DNA of 64,000 nucleotides from Blautia sp. BIOML-A1 (GCF_009883055.1 NZ_WWVR01000034.1:30647-94646), one strand, 5' to 3'. Counted from the first letter of the stretch, positions 42,780 to 52,511 are shown. Made by a program: numbers and translations. Notes: a model not told the origin generated them from the letters alone.

Positions 42780-43490
42780 TTATTCTCCCAGATATGCCTT
42801 CTGGACAGATTCATCATGAAGCAGGTCATCTGCCTTGCCCTCCAGAGTGATACTTCCGGTTTCAAGAACATAGGCTCTGTCTGCGATAGAAAGGGCTTTC
42901 TTTGCATTCTGCTCAACGAGAAGAACGGTCGTACCACTTTCACTTACTTCTTTGATGATATCAAAAATCTCATTTACAAAAATCGGGGACAGACCCATGG
43001 AAGGCTCATCCATCAGAATGATCTTGGGTTTGCTCATCAGTGCACGTCCCATGGCAAGCATCTGCTGCTCACCACCGGAAAGTGTGCCTGCACGCTGTCC
43101 TTTACGTTCTTTCAGACGCGGAAATCTCTTATATACCATCTCAAGACTCTGTGCGATCTCATTCTTGTCTTTTCTTGTGTATGCTCCCATCAGAAGGTTT
43201 TCGTATACGGACATATCTGCGAATACACGTCGTCCCTCCGGTACATGAGCCATTCCCATCTCTACGATCTTGTGTGCCGGTGTTCTGGTAATATCCCTGC
43301 CGCCAAAAAGAATGCTTCCTGACTTGGCCGGAATGATTCCTGTCAGCGTCTGTAAGGTTGTAGTCTTACCTGCGCCATTCGCACCGATCAGCGCGATAAC
43401 TTCTCCCTGTTCTACATGAAAGGAAATTCCCTTCAATGCCTGGATGACACCATAATAAACCTGGAGATCTTTTACTTCCAACATTGACAT
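42780..43490 (-). CDS. livF: Branched-chain amino-acid ABC transporter ATPase LivF
   Basis: The 236-residue ATPase has Walker A GANGAGKTT at about 33-41, signature LSGGEQQML, Walker B IILMDEPSMGLSP, and the LivF opening LEVKDLQVYYGVIQALKGIS. It pairs with LivG as the energising heterodimer. GGAGG upstream. Twelve bases separate it from livG. Confidence 0.95.
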   Translation of the reverse strand: MSMLEVKDLQVYYGVIQALKGISFHVEQGEVIALIGANGAGKTTTLQTLTGIIPAKSGSILFGGRDITRTPAHKIVEMGMAHVPEGRRVFADMSVYENLLMGAYTRKDKNEIAQSLEMVYKRFPRLKERKGQRAGTLSGGEQQMLAMGRALMSKPKIILMDEPSMGLSPIFVNEIFDIIKEVSESGTTVLLVEQNAKKALSIADRAYVLETGSITLEGKADDLLHDESVQKAYLGE

Positions 43491-43502
43491 TTGATTTTCC
43501 TC

Positions 43503-44261
43503 CTATTCTCCCAGATATGCAGTGACAACTGCCGGATCTTTCAGAACCTTCGAAGTCTCGCCCTGAGCAAGTACCTGTCCGAAGTTCAGTACAGTTACTT
43601 CCTCACAGATACCTCCGACCAGCTTCATATCATGCTCGATCAGAAGAGTGGTCATGTCAAAATGTTCCTGTACAAAACGGATCGTATCCATCAGTTCCTG
43701 TGTCTCATTCGGATTCATACCCGCTGCCGGCTCATCCAGAAGAAGAAGCTTCGGATTAGTCGCAAGTGCTCTGGCAATCTCCAGTTTACGCTGTTTACCA
43801 TACGGGAGATTTCCCGCAAGTGTGTATGCTTCTTTGTCCAGATCAAATACCTTCAGGATCTCCATTGCTTTCTCATTCATTTCTTTCTCGACTTTATAGT
43901 ATTTCGGAAGTCTTAAGATTCCTGTCAGTGTAGAATAAGAATGCTGATTGTGAAGTCCGACCTTGACATTGTCAAGAACCGGCATATCCTTAAACAGACG
44001 GATATTCTGGAAAGTTCTTGCAATACCTGCCCGGTTGATCTCAATCGTATTTTTTCCCGTGATATCCTGTCCATCCAGTTTAATAATACCCTCCGTCGGT
44101 TTGTATACACCTGTGAGAAGGTTGAAAATTGTTGTTTTGCCGGCACCGTTCGGTCCGATCAGGCCATAGAGCTGACCTTTTTCGATGGATACGTTAAATC
44201 CATCAACTGCACGAAGACCGCCGAACTGGATAGCCAGATGATTTACTTCCAACATTGCCAT
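43503..44261 (-). CDS. livG: Branched-chain amino-acid ABC transporter ATPase LivG
   Basis: The 252-residue ATPase has Walker A GPNGAGKTTIFNLLTG at 36-51 and LFKDMPVLDNVKVG, typical of LivG. The family signature appears as the variant LPYGKQRKLEIARAL in place of LSGGQ, and LLLDEPAAGMNP is the Walker B. It starts 2 bp after the stop of livM. Confidence 0.95.
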   Translation of the reverse strand: MAMLEVNHLAIQFGGLRAVDGFNVSIEKGQLYGLIGPNGAGKTTIFNLLTGVYKPTEGIIKLDGQDITGKNTIEINRAGIARTFQNIRLFKDMPVLDNVKVGLHNQHSYSTLTGILRLPKYYKVEKEMNEKAMEILKVFDLDKEAYTLAGNLPYGKQRKLEIARALATNPKLLLLDEPAAGMNPNETQELMDTIRFVQEHFDMTTLLIEHDMKLVGGICEEVTVLNFGQVLAQGETSKVLKDPAVVTAYLGE

Positions 44262-44263
44262 AG

Positions 44264-45334
44264 TTAAGCTGCCTCCTTTTTATGTTTTGTTCCTTTGATT
44301 TTTTCCATTACACGTGCTCTCCAGTTTCTTGCTGCCGGTGCCCAGTTAAAGAGCATCATTACGATCAGGACGATCGCATAGATCAGCATACGATAGTTTG
44401 CAAATCCACGGAGAAGCTCCGGAAGTGCATAAAGGATGATTGTTGCGATCATAGAACCTCTTAAGTTTCCGATTCCTCCAAGTACAACATATACCAGGAT
44501 CAGGATAGACATATTGTAGTCAAATCCGGAAACCTTCAGCATAGAAAGATTATGTGCATAAAGAACACCTGCAACACCTGCAAGTGCCGCGGAGATCGTA
44601 AATGCAAGCAGTTTGAACTTTGTGACATCAATGCCAACAGATTCTGCTGCGATACGGTTATCTCTGGTTGCCATGATCGCACGTCCGCTTCTGGAATTTA
44701 CAAGATTCTGTACGACAAATAAAGTAAGCAGGACCAGAAGGATTCCGATTGGGAAGAAATAGTGTTTTACATCTTTATAAAGAGCACCGGTTCCCGAGAT
44801 ACCAAGTGCACCCTTGAGGATCTGTTTGCCGCCCGCTGCCAGATTAAGATTTGCAGCCTTTGTAGCAACATGAAGGCCATTTTCATCAAAACCAACATAC
44901 AGGATATTGATCAGGTTCTTAATGATTTCACCAAAAGCCAGCGTTACGATCGCCAGATAATCACCACGAAGCCGAAGTACCGGAATACCAATGATCACAC
45001 CAAACACAGCAGCTACTGCTGCTCCGATGAAGATTGCCAGAATAAATCTCGGCACCTGCGGGATATCACTTGCCACATGTGAAAACAGTGCACTGGAATA
45101 AGCTCCCACACACATAAATCCGGCATGTCCAAGACTCAGCTCACCGGAGAAACCAACTACCAGATTCAATGATATTGCTGCAATCGTGTACACGCACAGC
45201 GGAACCAGAAGACCTGTGATAAGTCTGGACAGATGGCCTGTACCGGAAAGAATCTGTACGATCACAAACAGTGCGATAACGATTCCATAATTTATCAGAT
45301 TGTTTTTTGTTGTTTTGTCCATATTTTTTTTCAT
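44264..45334 (-). CDS. livM: Branched-chain amino-acid ABC transporter permease LivM
   Basis: The 356-residue polytopic permease has the LivM blocks LNLVVGFSGELSLGHAGFM and ATRDNRIAAESVGIDVTKFKL, and YVVLGGIGNLRGSM near the C-terminus. The ATG at 45334 has GAGGTGG five bases upstream and is preferred to the codon nine bases earlier. It lies close after livH, with which it forms the channel. Confidence 0.94.
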   Translation of the reverse strand: MKKNMDKTTKNNLINYGIVIALFVIVQILSGTGHLSRLITGLLVPLCVYTIAAISLNLVVGFSGELSLGHAGFMCVGAYSSALFSHVASDIPQVPRFILAIFIGAAVAAVFGVIIGIPVLRLRGDYLAIVTLAFGEIIKNLINILYVGFDENGLHVATKAANLNLAAGGKQILKGALGISGTGALYKDVKHYFFPIGILLVLLTLFVVQNLVNSRSGRAIMATRDNRIAAESVGIDVTKFKLLAFTISAALAGVAGVLYAHNLSMLKVSGFDYNMSILILVYVVLGGIGNLRGSMIATIILYALPELLRGFANYRMLIYAIVLIVMMLFNWAPAARNWRARVMEKIKGTKHKKEAA

Positions 45335-45346
45335 TCTGACCACCTC

Positions 45347-46231
45347 TTATACTTTCTCCTGGATGTTCTTACCGAACAATCCGGTAGGCTTTACAAGAAG
45401 TACTACGATCAGAACTGCAAAACAGATTGCATCTGCCACCTGGGATGAGATATAGGCCTTTCCAAAAATCTCAATAATACCAAGAAGGATTCCACCGACC
45501 ATAGCTCCCGGAATGGATCCGATACCACCAAATACGGCAGCCACGAAAGCCTTGATACCCGGCATCGCTCCTGTATATGGTGTCAGTGTCGGATAAGTCT
45601 GACAGAGAAGAAGTCCTGCAATTGCTGCAAGTCCTGAACCGATTGCAAATGTAAGGGAGATTGTTGCATTCACGTTGACTCCCATCAGCTGTGCTGCATC
45701 ACGGTCTTCGGATACTGCCTGCATGGCACGTCCCGGTTTGGTCTTCTGTACAAAAAGCATCAGTCCGACCATGATCACAATACAGGTAAGGATCGTCACG
45801 ATCGTAATTCCCTTAATAACCAGTTCTCCTCCGAAAAGAGAGAGTGACGGTACATCGATAACAGTTACAAAACTTTTGGCATCTGCACCGAAAATCAGTA
45901 AGGCCAGGTTCTGAAGCAGATAACTGACACCGATCGCGGTGATCAGTACTGCCAGATTTGATGATGCTTTACGGAGCGGACTGTATGCAACCTTCTCAAT
46001 CACCATACCAAGAACGGTACAGAAGATCACGGAAAGTACAATAGCCAGCACCGGCGACATTCCTCCCTTTGTAACAGCAGTAAGGATCACAAACGCACCA
46101 ACCATGATGACATCACCATGAGCAAAGTTCAACATTTTTGCAATACCATATACCATTGTGTACCCGAGTGCAATGATCGCATAGATGCTGCCCAGGCTGA
46201 TTCCATCTTTTAAATATGATATAAAACTCAT
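45347..46231 (-). CDS. livH: Branched-chain amino-acid ABC transporter permease LivH
   Basis: The 294-residue polytopic permease has GSIYAIIALGYTMVYGIAKM and LNFAHGDVIMVGAF near the N-terminus, then VSEDRDAAQLMGVNV and AAVFGGIGSIPGAMVGG, all standard LivH blocks. About 100 bp separate it from the binding-protein gene, with a hairpin between. Confidence 0.95.
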   Translation of the reverse strand: MSFISYLKDGISLGSIYAIIALGYTMVYGIAKMLNFAHGDVIMVGAFVILTAVTKGGMSPVLAIVLSVIFCTVLGMVIEKVAYSPLRKASSNLAVLITAIGVSYLLQNLALLIFGADAKSFVTVIDVPSLSLFGGELVIKGITIVTILTCIVIMVGLMLFVQKTKPGRAMQAVSEDRDAAQLMGVNVNATISLTFAIGSGLAAIAGLLLCQTYPTLTPYTGAMPGIKAFVAAVFGGIGSIPGAMVGGILLGIIEIFGKAYISSQVADAICFAVLIVVLLVKPTGLFGKNIQEKV

Positions 46232-46269
46232 AATGCACCTCTTTAATTTATTATCTTATTAGTGCAAGA

Positions 46270-46315
46270 AAGGAGGACGGTTCTGTGATAACAGGCAACC
46301 GTCCCCCGTCCTCTT
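46270..46315 (-). terminator. Hairpin between livJ and livH
   Basis: GGACGGTT and AACCGTCC arms with the extended GAGGACGG/CCGTCCTC context form a strong stem 15-60 bases after the livJ stop. The T-run is weak (CCTTTCTTG). Such hairpins commonly lower expression of permeases relative to the binding protein; this function is inferred. Confidence 0.6.
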
Positions 46316-46329
46316 ATTTCAGTATACTG

Positions 46330-47490
46330 TTATTTCATTTCCACGTAAGCACCATCTTTGATCTCGAAAGCTTTTGGCTCTTTGTCACATTCGCCGTCTT
46401 CGGACCATTTTGCCTTACCTGTCAGACCATCAAGTTCAATGTTCAGCATGGAAGCTGACATTGCAGCACTGATATCTTCATTAGACATATCCGGTGTGAT
46501 TGCCGCATCGTTTGCAGCAAGCTGCATTGCAAAAAGTACATCATAAGCATCAGCTGCGAACTGGTTCGGAACCTCGTTCTTATTTGCTGCTTCATATGCC
46601 TCAACAAATGCTTTGGATTTTTCATCTTCGGATGTTACAGAGAAAGGTGTCAGAAGCATAACGCCCTCTGCAAGGGATGTATCAAAGTTTTCTACTCCAA
46701 GAATACCATCCATACCATCTACACCAAATTTCTTGATGTCATCCATTCCTGCATCATGAGCCTGCTGAAGGATCAGAGCATTGTCAGAATAGTAGTTTGG
46801 AAGGAACAGAAGCTCTGCACCGCTGTCTTTGATCTTTTTGAGCTGTACGGAATAATCTGTGTTGTTGTCTGTTGTATAAGCTTCATCAGCTACAACCTCC
46901 AGACCATTCTCTTCTGCTGCTGCAACAAATGCATCATGTACACCTGAGTTATAGTCTGCCATGGAATCATAGAGAACTGCAACCTTTGTTGCAAGCTTAT
47001 GCTCACCGATAAATTCAGCAGATTTTGTTCCCTGTGCCGGGTCTGTGAAGCACATACGGAACTCATTGCTGCCTGCAGTGATACAGTCTAATGCTGTACC
47101 GGATGGAGTGAACAGGAATGTGCTCTCTGCTGCCTCTGCTCCGACTGCGATACAGGAACCAGATGTTACTGTACCACAAAGCATCTGCATTCCTTTATCC
47201 AGGAGGTCATTGTATGCATTCACTGCTTTCTCCGGATCACCCTGATCATCACCTGCATCAAGAATCTCTACATTGTATCCGTTGAATCCACCATTTGCAT
47301 TAATTTCTTCTGCTGCAACCTGTGCTGCATGATATACACCGAGTCCATACTGTGCATAGTCGCCTGTCATAGGTCCGATCACACCGATCTTAAATGTCTC
47401 ATCCTCTGCCGCGAATACAGATACTGGCATCATTGTTGCTGTCATGGCCACTGCTGCTGTTAAACTAAGTACTTTCTTCCAGTTTTTCAT
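46330..47490 (-). CDS. livJ: Branched-chain amino-acid binding protein (LivJ/LivK type)
   Basis: The 386-residue protein has a signal peptide (1-27), then FKIGVIGPMTGDYAQYG and the type I periplasmic-binding fold (YDSMADYNSGVHDAF, QFAADAYDVLFAMQLA). There is no lipobox cysteine at the signal end, so the mode of anchoring is unclear, as with the other amino-acid binding protein at 2962. It is first in the livJHMGF operon with a strong promoter. Leucine/isoleucine/valine is the usual substrate; other amides are possible. Confidence 0.93.
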   Translation of the reverse strand: MKNWKKVLSLTAAVAMTATMMPVSVFAAEDETFKIGVIGPMTGDYAQYGLGVYHAAQVAAEEINANGGFNGYNVEILDAGDDQGDPEKAVNAYNDLLDKGMQMLCGTVTSGSCIAVGAEAAESTFLFTPSGTALDCITAGSNEFRMCFTDPAQGTKSAEFIGEHKLATKVAVLYDSMADYNSGVHDAFVAAAEENGLEVVADEAYTTDNNTDYSVQLKKIKDSGAELLFLPNYYSDNALILQQAHDAGMDDIKKFGVDGMDGILGVENFDTSLAEGVMLLTPFSVTSEDEKSKAFVEAYEAANKNEVPNQFAADAYDVLFAMQLAANDAAITPDMSNEDISAAMSASMLNIELDGLTGKAKWSEDGECDKEPKAFEIKDGAYVEMK

Positions 47491-47539
47491 AATAAAGCTC
47501 CTCCTTTTGCTTTAACTCGCTAATACTTTAATGTTTTTG

Positions 47540-47568
47540 ATTATAGCATCTGATATATGTGATTGCAA
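47540..47568 (-). promoter_or_regulatory. Promoter of the liv operon
   Basis: TTGCAA (47568-47563) and TATAAT (47545-47540) on the minus strand with a 17-base spacer and TGC upstream of the -10. Confidence 0.7.
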
Positions 47569-47637
47569 GGTAAATTTTAGATTTCTTTAAGAATTTGTTT
47601 ATTTCGCAAGGATATGTGTTTTCGTGACACGGACTTT

Positions 47638-49116
47638 TCATTCAAATCTGACAGTCATATTCTCTGGGATATGATAAAATTCCTTGAATTTTTCTGCCCA
47701 GATCTCATCTATCGGTTCCGTATATCCTGTATAATCACTGAATGGCATGACCGGAAGTGTCAGTTCTTTTGCATTCTGCTCGACTGCCTCTTCGATCAAT
47801 TCTGCTCTGTAATCACTGTACTTCCCTATTATCATAAAAATCCTCACATAAAATAATGCTGAAATACAAACTGTCACTGCAAGGATCAATGCCGGATAAA
47901 AAACCTGTATTTCTTCTCTCTTTTTTAGAAGATATTGAAGAATCTTTACCGCCGCCAGCACTTCAAACACATAAGAAATATAAAAGCATCTCGGACCGAT
48001 TGGATCCGCTGCAATAAGCGGTGCTGCAAAAGCCAGCGAACCAAGATATGTGATACAGATAGAAAGCCGTTCTTCTTTTTCTGTAAACATCCAGACACAG
48101 AGAATCACATTTATAAAAAATACTATGGAAAGAAGTGCCATGATCCCTCTGTCCACCGCCTGCGTTCCAGCAAAGATCCACTCCGGACAGATCTTGTGCA
48201 AAATGCTGTACGCACTGTACCCCCAGAAAACAACCAGCATCTCTGCCGCTGCAAAACTCTGTTTTCTTTTTTTCAGGATAAGAACTGTAAGCAAAACTGT
48301 AAATATTACTGTCAGCACCCAGTTATTCAGGACAAGATTTGTCCATATCCTGGCAGCAAACCTCTGAAGCAGAATTCCTGCACTCATATCAATACTTTTA
48401 TAGGTTTTTCCATTATGTACCGCTGCACTGGAATATGCTGAATTAGAAAACATGAGCACTGCTCCCAGAATTGCAGAGCACAGATAATTCACTTCTATTA
48501 AATAAATTTTTCTGTATCTGACAGCAGTGTAGACCAGCATCCACAGAGCATAGGCAGCAACAATGATCGTTATATTTTCGCTGAATAGCTGGACGCATAT
48601 TCCCAAAGGGATAACTGCAAAAGTTTGAAAGCATGAATATTTTTCAGCTTTCTTTCTGTAAAGCTCTTCTGTCCATATAAAATAGACCAGAAACAACGGT
48701 ACCGGAACTTCGTAATTGACAAAAGCGGCCGGCCATCCATAGCTCTGTCCATACAGGGAAGCCGGGACAGCAAGCAACAGTAAAATGATACTCAGAAGAA
48801 GGATCGGATCTGACTTGTCTTCTTCTGAAAAAAATTTTCTTCGCACGCTCACTTCCATCAGCCATACGACCAGCACCATACATACGGATATTACAAGTGT
48901 TTTTGCCATCTCTGATCTTGTGATCAGCAATGCCAGGATATTTCCCAGATATCTTCCGTTATACCCTGAAAAACCTCGCTTCATCAGTTCCATCCGCTGA
49001 GGCAGACCCCACTTCCACTCATCAAGACAGTAGGGAGCTTTATATCCCAAATATACAAACAGTATAAAAAAAACAGAATAAATAAAATATCTTGCCCTGT
49101 TATCTTTAATCTTCAT
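47638..49116 (-). CDS. Polytopic membrane protein, probably DUF6056 family
   Basis: The 492-residue protein has about eleven hydrophobic segments. The N-terminal YKAPYCLDEWKWGLPQRM and SGYNGRYLGNILALLITRS match the DUF6056 pattern (acidic DEW box in the first outer loop, NGRYLGN), resembling glycosyltransferase-C-like integral membrane enzymes. A glycan or lipid-sugar role is therefore possible but unproven. GGGAG seven bases before the ATG at 49116 gives the start. Monocistronic, between rplT and the liv operon. Confidence 0.8.
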   Translation of the reverse strand: MKIKDNRARYFIYSVFFILFVYLGYKAPYCLDEWKWGLPQRMELMKRGFSGYNGRYLGNILALLITRSEMAKTLVISVCMVLVVWLMEVSVRRKFFSEEDKSDPILLLSIILLLLAVPASLYGQSYGWPAAFVNYEVPVPLFLVYFIWTEELYRKKAEKYSCFQTFAVIPLGICVQLFSENITIIVAAYALWMLVYTAVRYRKIYLIEVNYLCSAILGAVLMFSNSAYSSAAVHNGKTYKSIDMSAGILLQRFAARIWTNLVLNNWVLTVIFTVLLTVLILKKRKQSFAAAEMLVVFWGYSAYSILHKICPEWIFAGTQAVDRGIMALLSIVFFINVILCVWMFTEKEERLSICITYLGSLAFAAPLIAADPIGPRCFYISYVFEVLAAVKILQYLLKKREEIQVFYPALILAVTVCISALFYVRIFMIIGKYSDYRAELIEEAVEQNAKELTLPVMPFSDYTGYTEPIDEIWAEKFKEFYHIPENMTVRFE

Positions 49117-49144
49117 CTTCTCTCTCCCGGAAACTGCCATATAA

Positions 49145-49177
49145 AAAAGACCGCAGATTTTATAACTGCGGTCTTTT
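49145..49177 (-). terminator. Terminator of the infC-rpmI-rplT operon
   Basis: AAAAGACCGCAG/CTGCGGTCTTTT stem with T-run on the minus strand, 14 bases after the rplT stop. Confidence 0.88.
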
Positions 49178-49190
49178 CAGGCATATTAAC

Positions 49191-49547
49191 TTATGCTACT
49201 GCTTTTTTAGCGATCTCAGCAAGTGCTGCAAATCCCTCTGCATCGTTTACTGCAAGTTCAGCAAGCATCTTTCTGTTGATGTCGATGTTTGCAACTTTAA
49301 GTCCGTGCATCATTTTGCTGTAGGAAAGTCCGTTCATTCTTGCTGCTGCATTGATACGAGCGATCCAGAGCTGTCTGAACTGACGTTTTTTCTGTTTACG
49401 TCCTGCATAAGAGCTTGCAAGTGCTCTCATAACAGACTGTTTTGCTACTCTATACTGTTTGGAACGGGCTCCTCTGTAACCCTTTGCCAGTTTTAATGTA
49501 CGGTTATGTCTTTTTTTTGCGTTTAATCCGCCTTTAATTCTTGCCAT
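49191..49547 (-). CDS. rplT: 50S ribosomal protein L20
   Basis: The 118-residue basic protein opens [26 protein letters not shown] with [20 protein letters not shown] in the middle, the L20 signature. It is needed early in 50S assembly and in several bacteria represses its own operon by binding the leader mRNA. Last gene of infC-rpmI-rplT. Confidence 0.98.
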   Translation of the reverse strand: MARIKGGLNAKKRHNRTLKLAKGYRGARSKQYRVAKQSVMRALASSYAGRKQKKRQFRQLWIARINAAARMNGLSYSKMMHGLKVANIDINRKMLAELAVNDAEGFAALAEIAKKAVA

Positions 49548-49596
49548 TTCTTATATTTCCTCCTGTAGTCTTCTGATATCGTCCGCTGCCTGTTAA

Positions 49597-49794
49597 TTAT
49601 AAATATGGCAGAGCTTTCTTAATATTCTTAAGGTTTGTAGAATCAACAACAGTAGCTTTTCTCAGATTTCTCTTTCTCTTCTGAGATTTCTTTGTTAAGA
49701 TATGGCTCTTATAAGCTTTATTTCTCATGATTTTTCCGGTTCCGGTTTTTTTGAAACGTTTTGCTGCTGCTCTACAAGTTTTAATCTTAGGCAT
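49597..49794 (-). CDS. rpmI: 50S ribosomal protein L35
   Basis: The 65-residue highly basic protein opens [20 protein letters not shown], followed by the [17 protein letters not shown] segment of L35. The cysteine at position 7 replaces the common threonine or serine. GGAGG eight bases upstream of the ATG. Between infC and rplT in the standard order. Confidence 0.98.
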   Translation of the reverse strand: MPKIKTCRAAAKRFKKTGTGKIMRNKAYKSHILTKKSQKRKRNLRKATVVDSTNLKNIKKALPYL

Positions 49795-49880
49795 TGTTAT
49801 TTCCTCCTTGATTCGTGGTTCTATTTTTTATTTCACATTACCAGTCTCATGCACTGGCGGCATAATGTTCTGGTAACTGC

Positions 49881-50387
49881 TTAACGCTTTTCGCTGAGAA
49901 ACATGGTCATGCTTCTTCCTTCGATCTTAGGTGCTTTCTCCACTGTTGCAACATCTGCAAGAAGCTCCGCAAAATCATCAAGGACATGTCTGCTGCTTGC
50001 CATGTGTGCCATCTCTCTTCCTCTGAAGCGAAGTGTAACCTTTACACGGTCACCTTTGGAGAGGAACTTTCTGGCCGCATTGACCTTGGTCTTTAAGTCA
50101 TTTGTATCAATGTTTGGTGAAAGACGTACTTCCTTGATGTCGATCGTCTTCTGTTTCTTCTTAGCTTCTTTTTCCTTACGGGAGAGCTCATAACGGTATT
50201 TACCGTAATCAATGATCTTACACACCGGTGGTTTTGCCTGCGGCGCGATCTTTACAAGGTCAAGTCCTGCTTCCTGTGCCTTCGCCATTGCTTCTCTGGC
50301 TGACACAATTCCGAGCTGTGCTCCGTCCGGTCCAATCAGACGTACCTCTCTGTCTCTGATCTGTTCGTTAATCATTAAATTGCTAAT
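49881..50387 (-). CDS. infC: Translation initiation factor IF-3, AUU start
   Basis: The 168-residue factor binds the 30S subunit and checks the start codon. Segments INEQIRDREVRLIGPDGAQLG, KIIDYGKYRYELSRKEKEAKKK and the C-terminal RFRGREMAHM complete both domains. No ATG has a usable site: the first one at 50375 is about 19 bases from the Shine-Dalgarno. An in-frame ATT at 50385-50387 lies exactly seven bases after GGAGGTG, so AUU is chosen. Rare start codons are the known basis of IF-3 autoregulation. Confidence 0.93.
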   Translation of the reverse strand: MSNLMINEQIRDREVRLIGPDGAQLGIVSAREAMAKAQEAGLDLVKIAPQAKPPVCKIIDYGKYRYELSRKEKEAKKKQKTIDIKEVRLSPNIDTNDLKTKVNAARKFLSKGDRVKVTLRFRGREMAHMASSRHVLDDFAELLADVATVEKAPKIEGRSMTMFLSEKR

Positions 50388-50545
50388 TGTAGTACACCTC
50401 CATACCTGTAAATAAATGATATACTCTGACTCTCAGTCACCTTATGAACTAATCGGTAATGAAATTACCGAGAACTTCCTGTTATTCTCCTCTTCCCCTC
50501 AAAAAGAAAGAGCATGGACAGAATCCACACTCTATTATACCCAGT
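50388..50545 (-). promoter_or_regulatory. Leader and promoter region of infC-rpmI-rplT
   Basis: A TATAAT box lies at 50539-50534 on the minus strand with a weak -35. Downstream are a hairpin CGGTAAT/ATTACCG (50455-50471) and an imperfect stem with T-run (50505-50533) that abuts the -10 box. The region is where an L20-type leader is expected, but I could not align it to a known leader model by eye. The rest, 50546-50800, contains small imperfect inverted repeats near 50620-50665 and the upstream region of the DUF1540 gene. Confidence 0.45.
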
Positions 50546-50800
50546 GATACATGACTAAAATGCCATGCGATATACAAATTCCAAAAGGAACATCCTGTAT
50601 ATCCCTGCATATAAACCTGAGCCGCAATCAGTCTGCGCTGAGGTGAGAGTGAAACTCTGCTTCGTTTTCTTTACGTACTGTATTAAGATACCATCCCTTT
50701 TTATGAAAGTCAAGCAGTTTTTTGTATATTTTTATTTTTTTTGCGAATACTTAAATATGGACACATAAGTCCGACAAAATCCAAGGAGGAATAACTGACT

Positions 50801-51127
50801 ATGACAATTCTGAAATGTTCTGCTGTAAAATGCATGTACAACGAAAACGAACTCTGTTCCAGAGGTGATATCGAGATCACCGGTGCAAATGCCCGCCATG
50901 CAGAGGATACCACCTGCGGAAGCTTCCGCGACCGCAATTCTTCCGGCTCCGCCATGAACTGCGATACTCAGCACTGTGGCTGTGAAAAGATCAATATTGA
51001 CTGTAAGGCTCAGGAATGTACCTACAACGACCACTGCAAATGTACAGCCTCCGCCATTAATGTTTCCGGCTGTCATGCCACAGAATGCTGCGATACAAAA
51101 TGTGATACCTTCTCCTGTAAGTGCTGA
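50801..51127 (+). CDS. Protein with two DUF1540 cysteine-rich domains
   Basis: The 108-residue small protein has 15 cysteines in two DUF1540 units. The first is residues 4-44 (LKCSAVKCMYNENELCSRGD..CGSF); the second is 64-108 (IDCKAQECTYNDHCKCTA..CDTFSCKC). DUF1540 is probably a metal-binding or disulfide-stabilised module, common in spore-forming Clostridia. Function is not established. GGAGG lies eleven bases before the ATG. It is isolated, divergent from infC and convergent with ftsZ. Confidence 0.9.
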   Translation: MTILKCSAVKCMYNENELCSRGDIEITGANARHAEDTTCGSFRDRNSSGSAMNCDTQHCGCEKINIDCKAQECTYNDHCKCTASAINVSGCHATECCDTKCDTFSCKC

Positions 51128-51167
51128 CCTTCTCTAAAAAGTTCTGATCACTTTGGATACGGTCAAA

Positions 51168-51198
51168 AAAAGACGCTGTGAACTCACAGCGTCTTTTA
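51168..51198. terminator. Bidirectional terminator between DUF1540 gene and ftsZ
   Basis: AAAGACGCTGTGA and TCACAGCGTCTTT pair as a near-perfect stem with A and T runs on the two sides, between convergent genes. Confidence 0.9.
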
Positions 51199-51207
51199 GT
51201 CTGTCAT

Positions 51208-52386
51208 TTATCTGTTCTTAAGGAAATCCGGAATCTGGATGTCTTTCTTCTGTACAGTGCTTGACGGTACTTTGCTTGTAAATGTCGGTGTACTCTGCAT
51301 ATTCGGCAGATTGAAACTCGGCATGCTCATAGTCGGCTGCTGTGTCTGGGTTGTCCCTGCAGTGCCTGCTGCCGGTCTGCGAACACCGAATGGTGTTGTA
51401 TTGCTTCTGTTGCCAAATGGTGTGGATTTGGCTTCCAGATCAGAAAGTCCTGTAGCAATTACTGTGATTCTTGCATAATCTGCAACGGAATCATCATACA
51501 TTGCACCAAAGATGATGTTAGAGTCCTCTCCGGTAAGCTCCTGTACATAGCTTGCTGCATCATTTGCATCCATAAGAGAAATATCTCCGGAAATGTTGAT
51601 GATGACATGAGTTGCACCCTTGATAGTTGTTTCCAGAAGCGGGGAGGATACCGCCTGCTGTACTGCCTCCATCGCCTTGTCATCTCCTCTTGCCTCACCG
51701 ATACCAATATGAGCAATTCCCTTATCTCTCATTACAGTCTGAACATCTGCAAAGTCAAGATTGATCAGTGCCGGAAGATTGATCAGGTCTGTGATGCCCT
51801 GTACTGCCTGCTGAAGTACTTCATCTGCCTTACGAAGTGCCTCCGGCATGGTCGTACGACGATCTACGATCTCTAACAGCTTGTCATTCGGAATGACGAT
51901 CAGTGTGTCAACAGCTTTCTTCAGATTCTCGATTCCGGACAGAGCATTGTTCATACGTGTTTTTGCCTCGAAACGGAAAGGCTTCGTAACGACACCAACT
52001 GTCAGGATACCCATCTCCTTGGCTGCTGCTGCGATAACCGGTGCTGCACCTGTACCGGTGCCGCCGCCCATACCACAGGTAACAAATACCATGTCTGCAC
52101 CTTCCATTAACTGTTTCACTTCTTCTATGCTCTCCTCAGCAGCCTTCTGGCCAACTTCAGGCTGTGCACCTGCGCCAAGGCCCTTCGTAATCTTTTCACC
52201 AATCTGAAGTACTGTTGGAGCTTTGCAAAGTGTCAGGGCCTGTTTATCAGTATTTACACCAACAAACTCTACTCCTCCGATGGCCTCTTCCACCATTCTG
52301 TTTACTGCATTATTTCCTGCTCCGCCTACGCCAATTACAATAATCTTGGCGGAAGACTCGGCCTCATTTGACATAATCTCTAACAA
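51208..52386 (-). CDS. ftsZ: Cell division protein FtsZ
   Basis: The 392-residue tubulin-like GTPase forms the division ring. [15 protein letters not shown] is near residue 17; the tubulin signature [11 protein letters not shown] is intact and NLDFADV and the T7-loop region follow. A variable linker ends in the conserved C-terminal peptide [10 protein letters not shown]. The start is TTG at 52386: GGAGG is seven bases upstream of it, while the in-frame ATG at 52374 is 19 bases away. Last gene of the dcw cluster, 183 bp after ftsQ with its own possible promoter. Confidence 0.97.
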   Translation of the reverse strand: MLEIMSNEAESSAKIIVIGVGGAGNNAVNRMVEEAIGGVEFVGVNTDKQALTLCKAPTVLQIGEKITKGLGAGAQPEVGQKAAEESIEEVKQLMEGADMVFVTCGMGGGTGTGAAPVIAAAAKEMGILTVGVVTKPFRFEAKTRMNNALSGIENLKKAVDTLIVIPNDKLLEIVDRRTTMPEALRKADEVLQQAVQGITDLINLPALINLDFADVQTVMRDKGIAHIGIGEARGDDKAMEAVQQAVSSPLLETTIKGATHVIINISGDISLMDANDAASYVQELTGEDSNIIFGAMYDDSVADYARITVIATGLSDLEAKSTPFGNRSNTTPFGVRRPAAGTAGTTQTQQPTMSMPSFNLPNMQSTPTFTSKVPSSTVQKKDIQIPDFLKNR

Positions 52387-52442
52387 TGTACTTCCTCCTT
52401 TATCTCCCTGATATTATCATATATCAAACTACATATAGATAT

Positions 52443-52471
52443 ATCATATATTTTTTTCTTGAATTAATCAA
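52443..52471 (-). promoter_or_regulatory. Candidate promoter of ftsZ
   Basis: TTGATT (52471-52466) and TATGAT (52448-52443) on the minus strand with a 17-base spacer in an AT-rich gap. Confidence 0.5.
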
Positions 52472-52511
52472 CCACTAATTTTGTTTTTTTATACTTTTTT
52501 CACGATTATTC

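Noticed and set aside
50388..50545. Confident L20 leader riboregulator
   Set aside because: Position fits, but the hairpin overlaps the only good -10 box and I could not match the known leader structure by eye, so it is listed only as a leader region.
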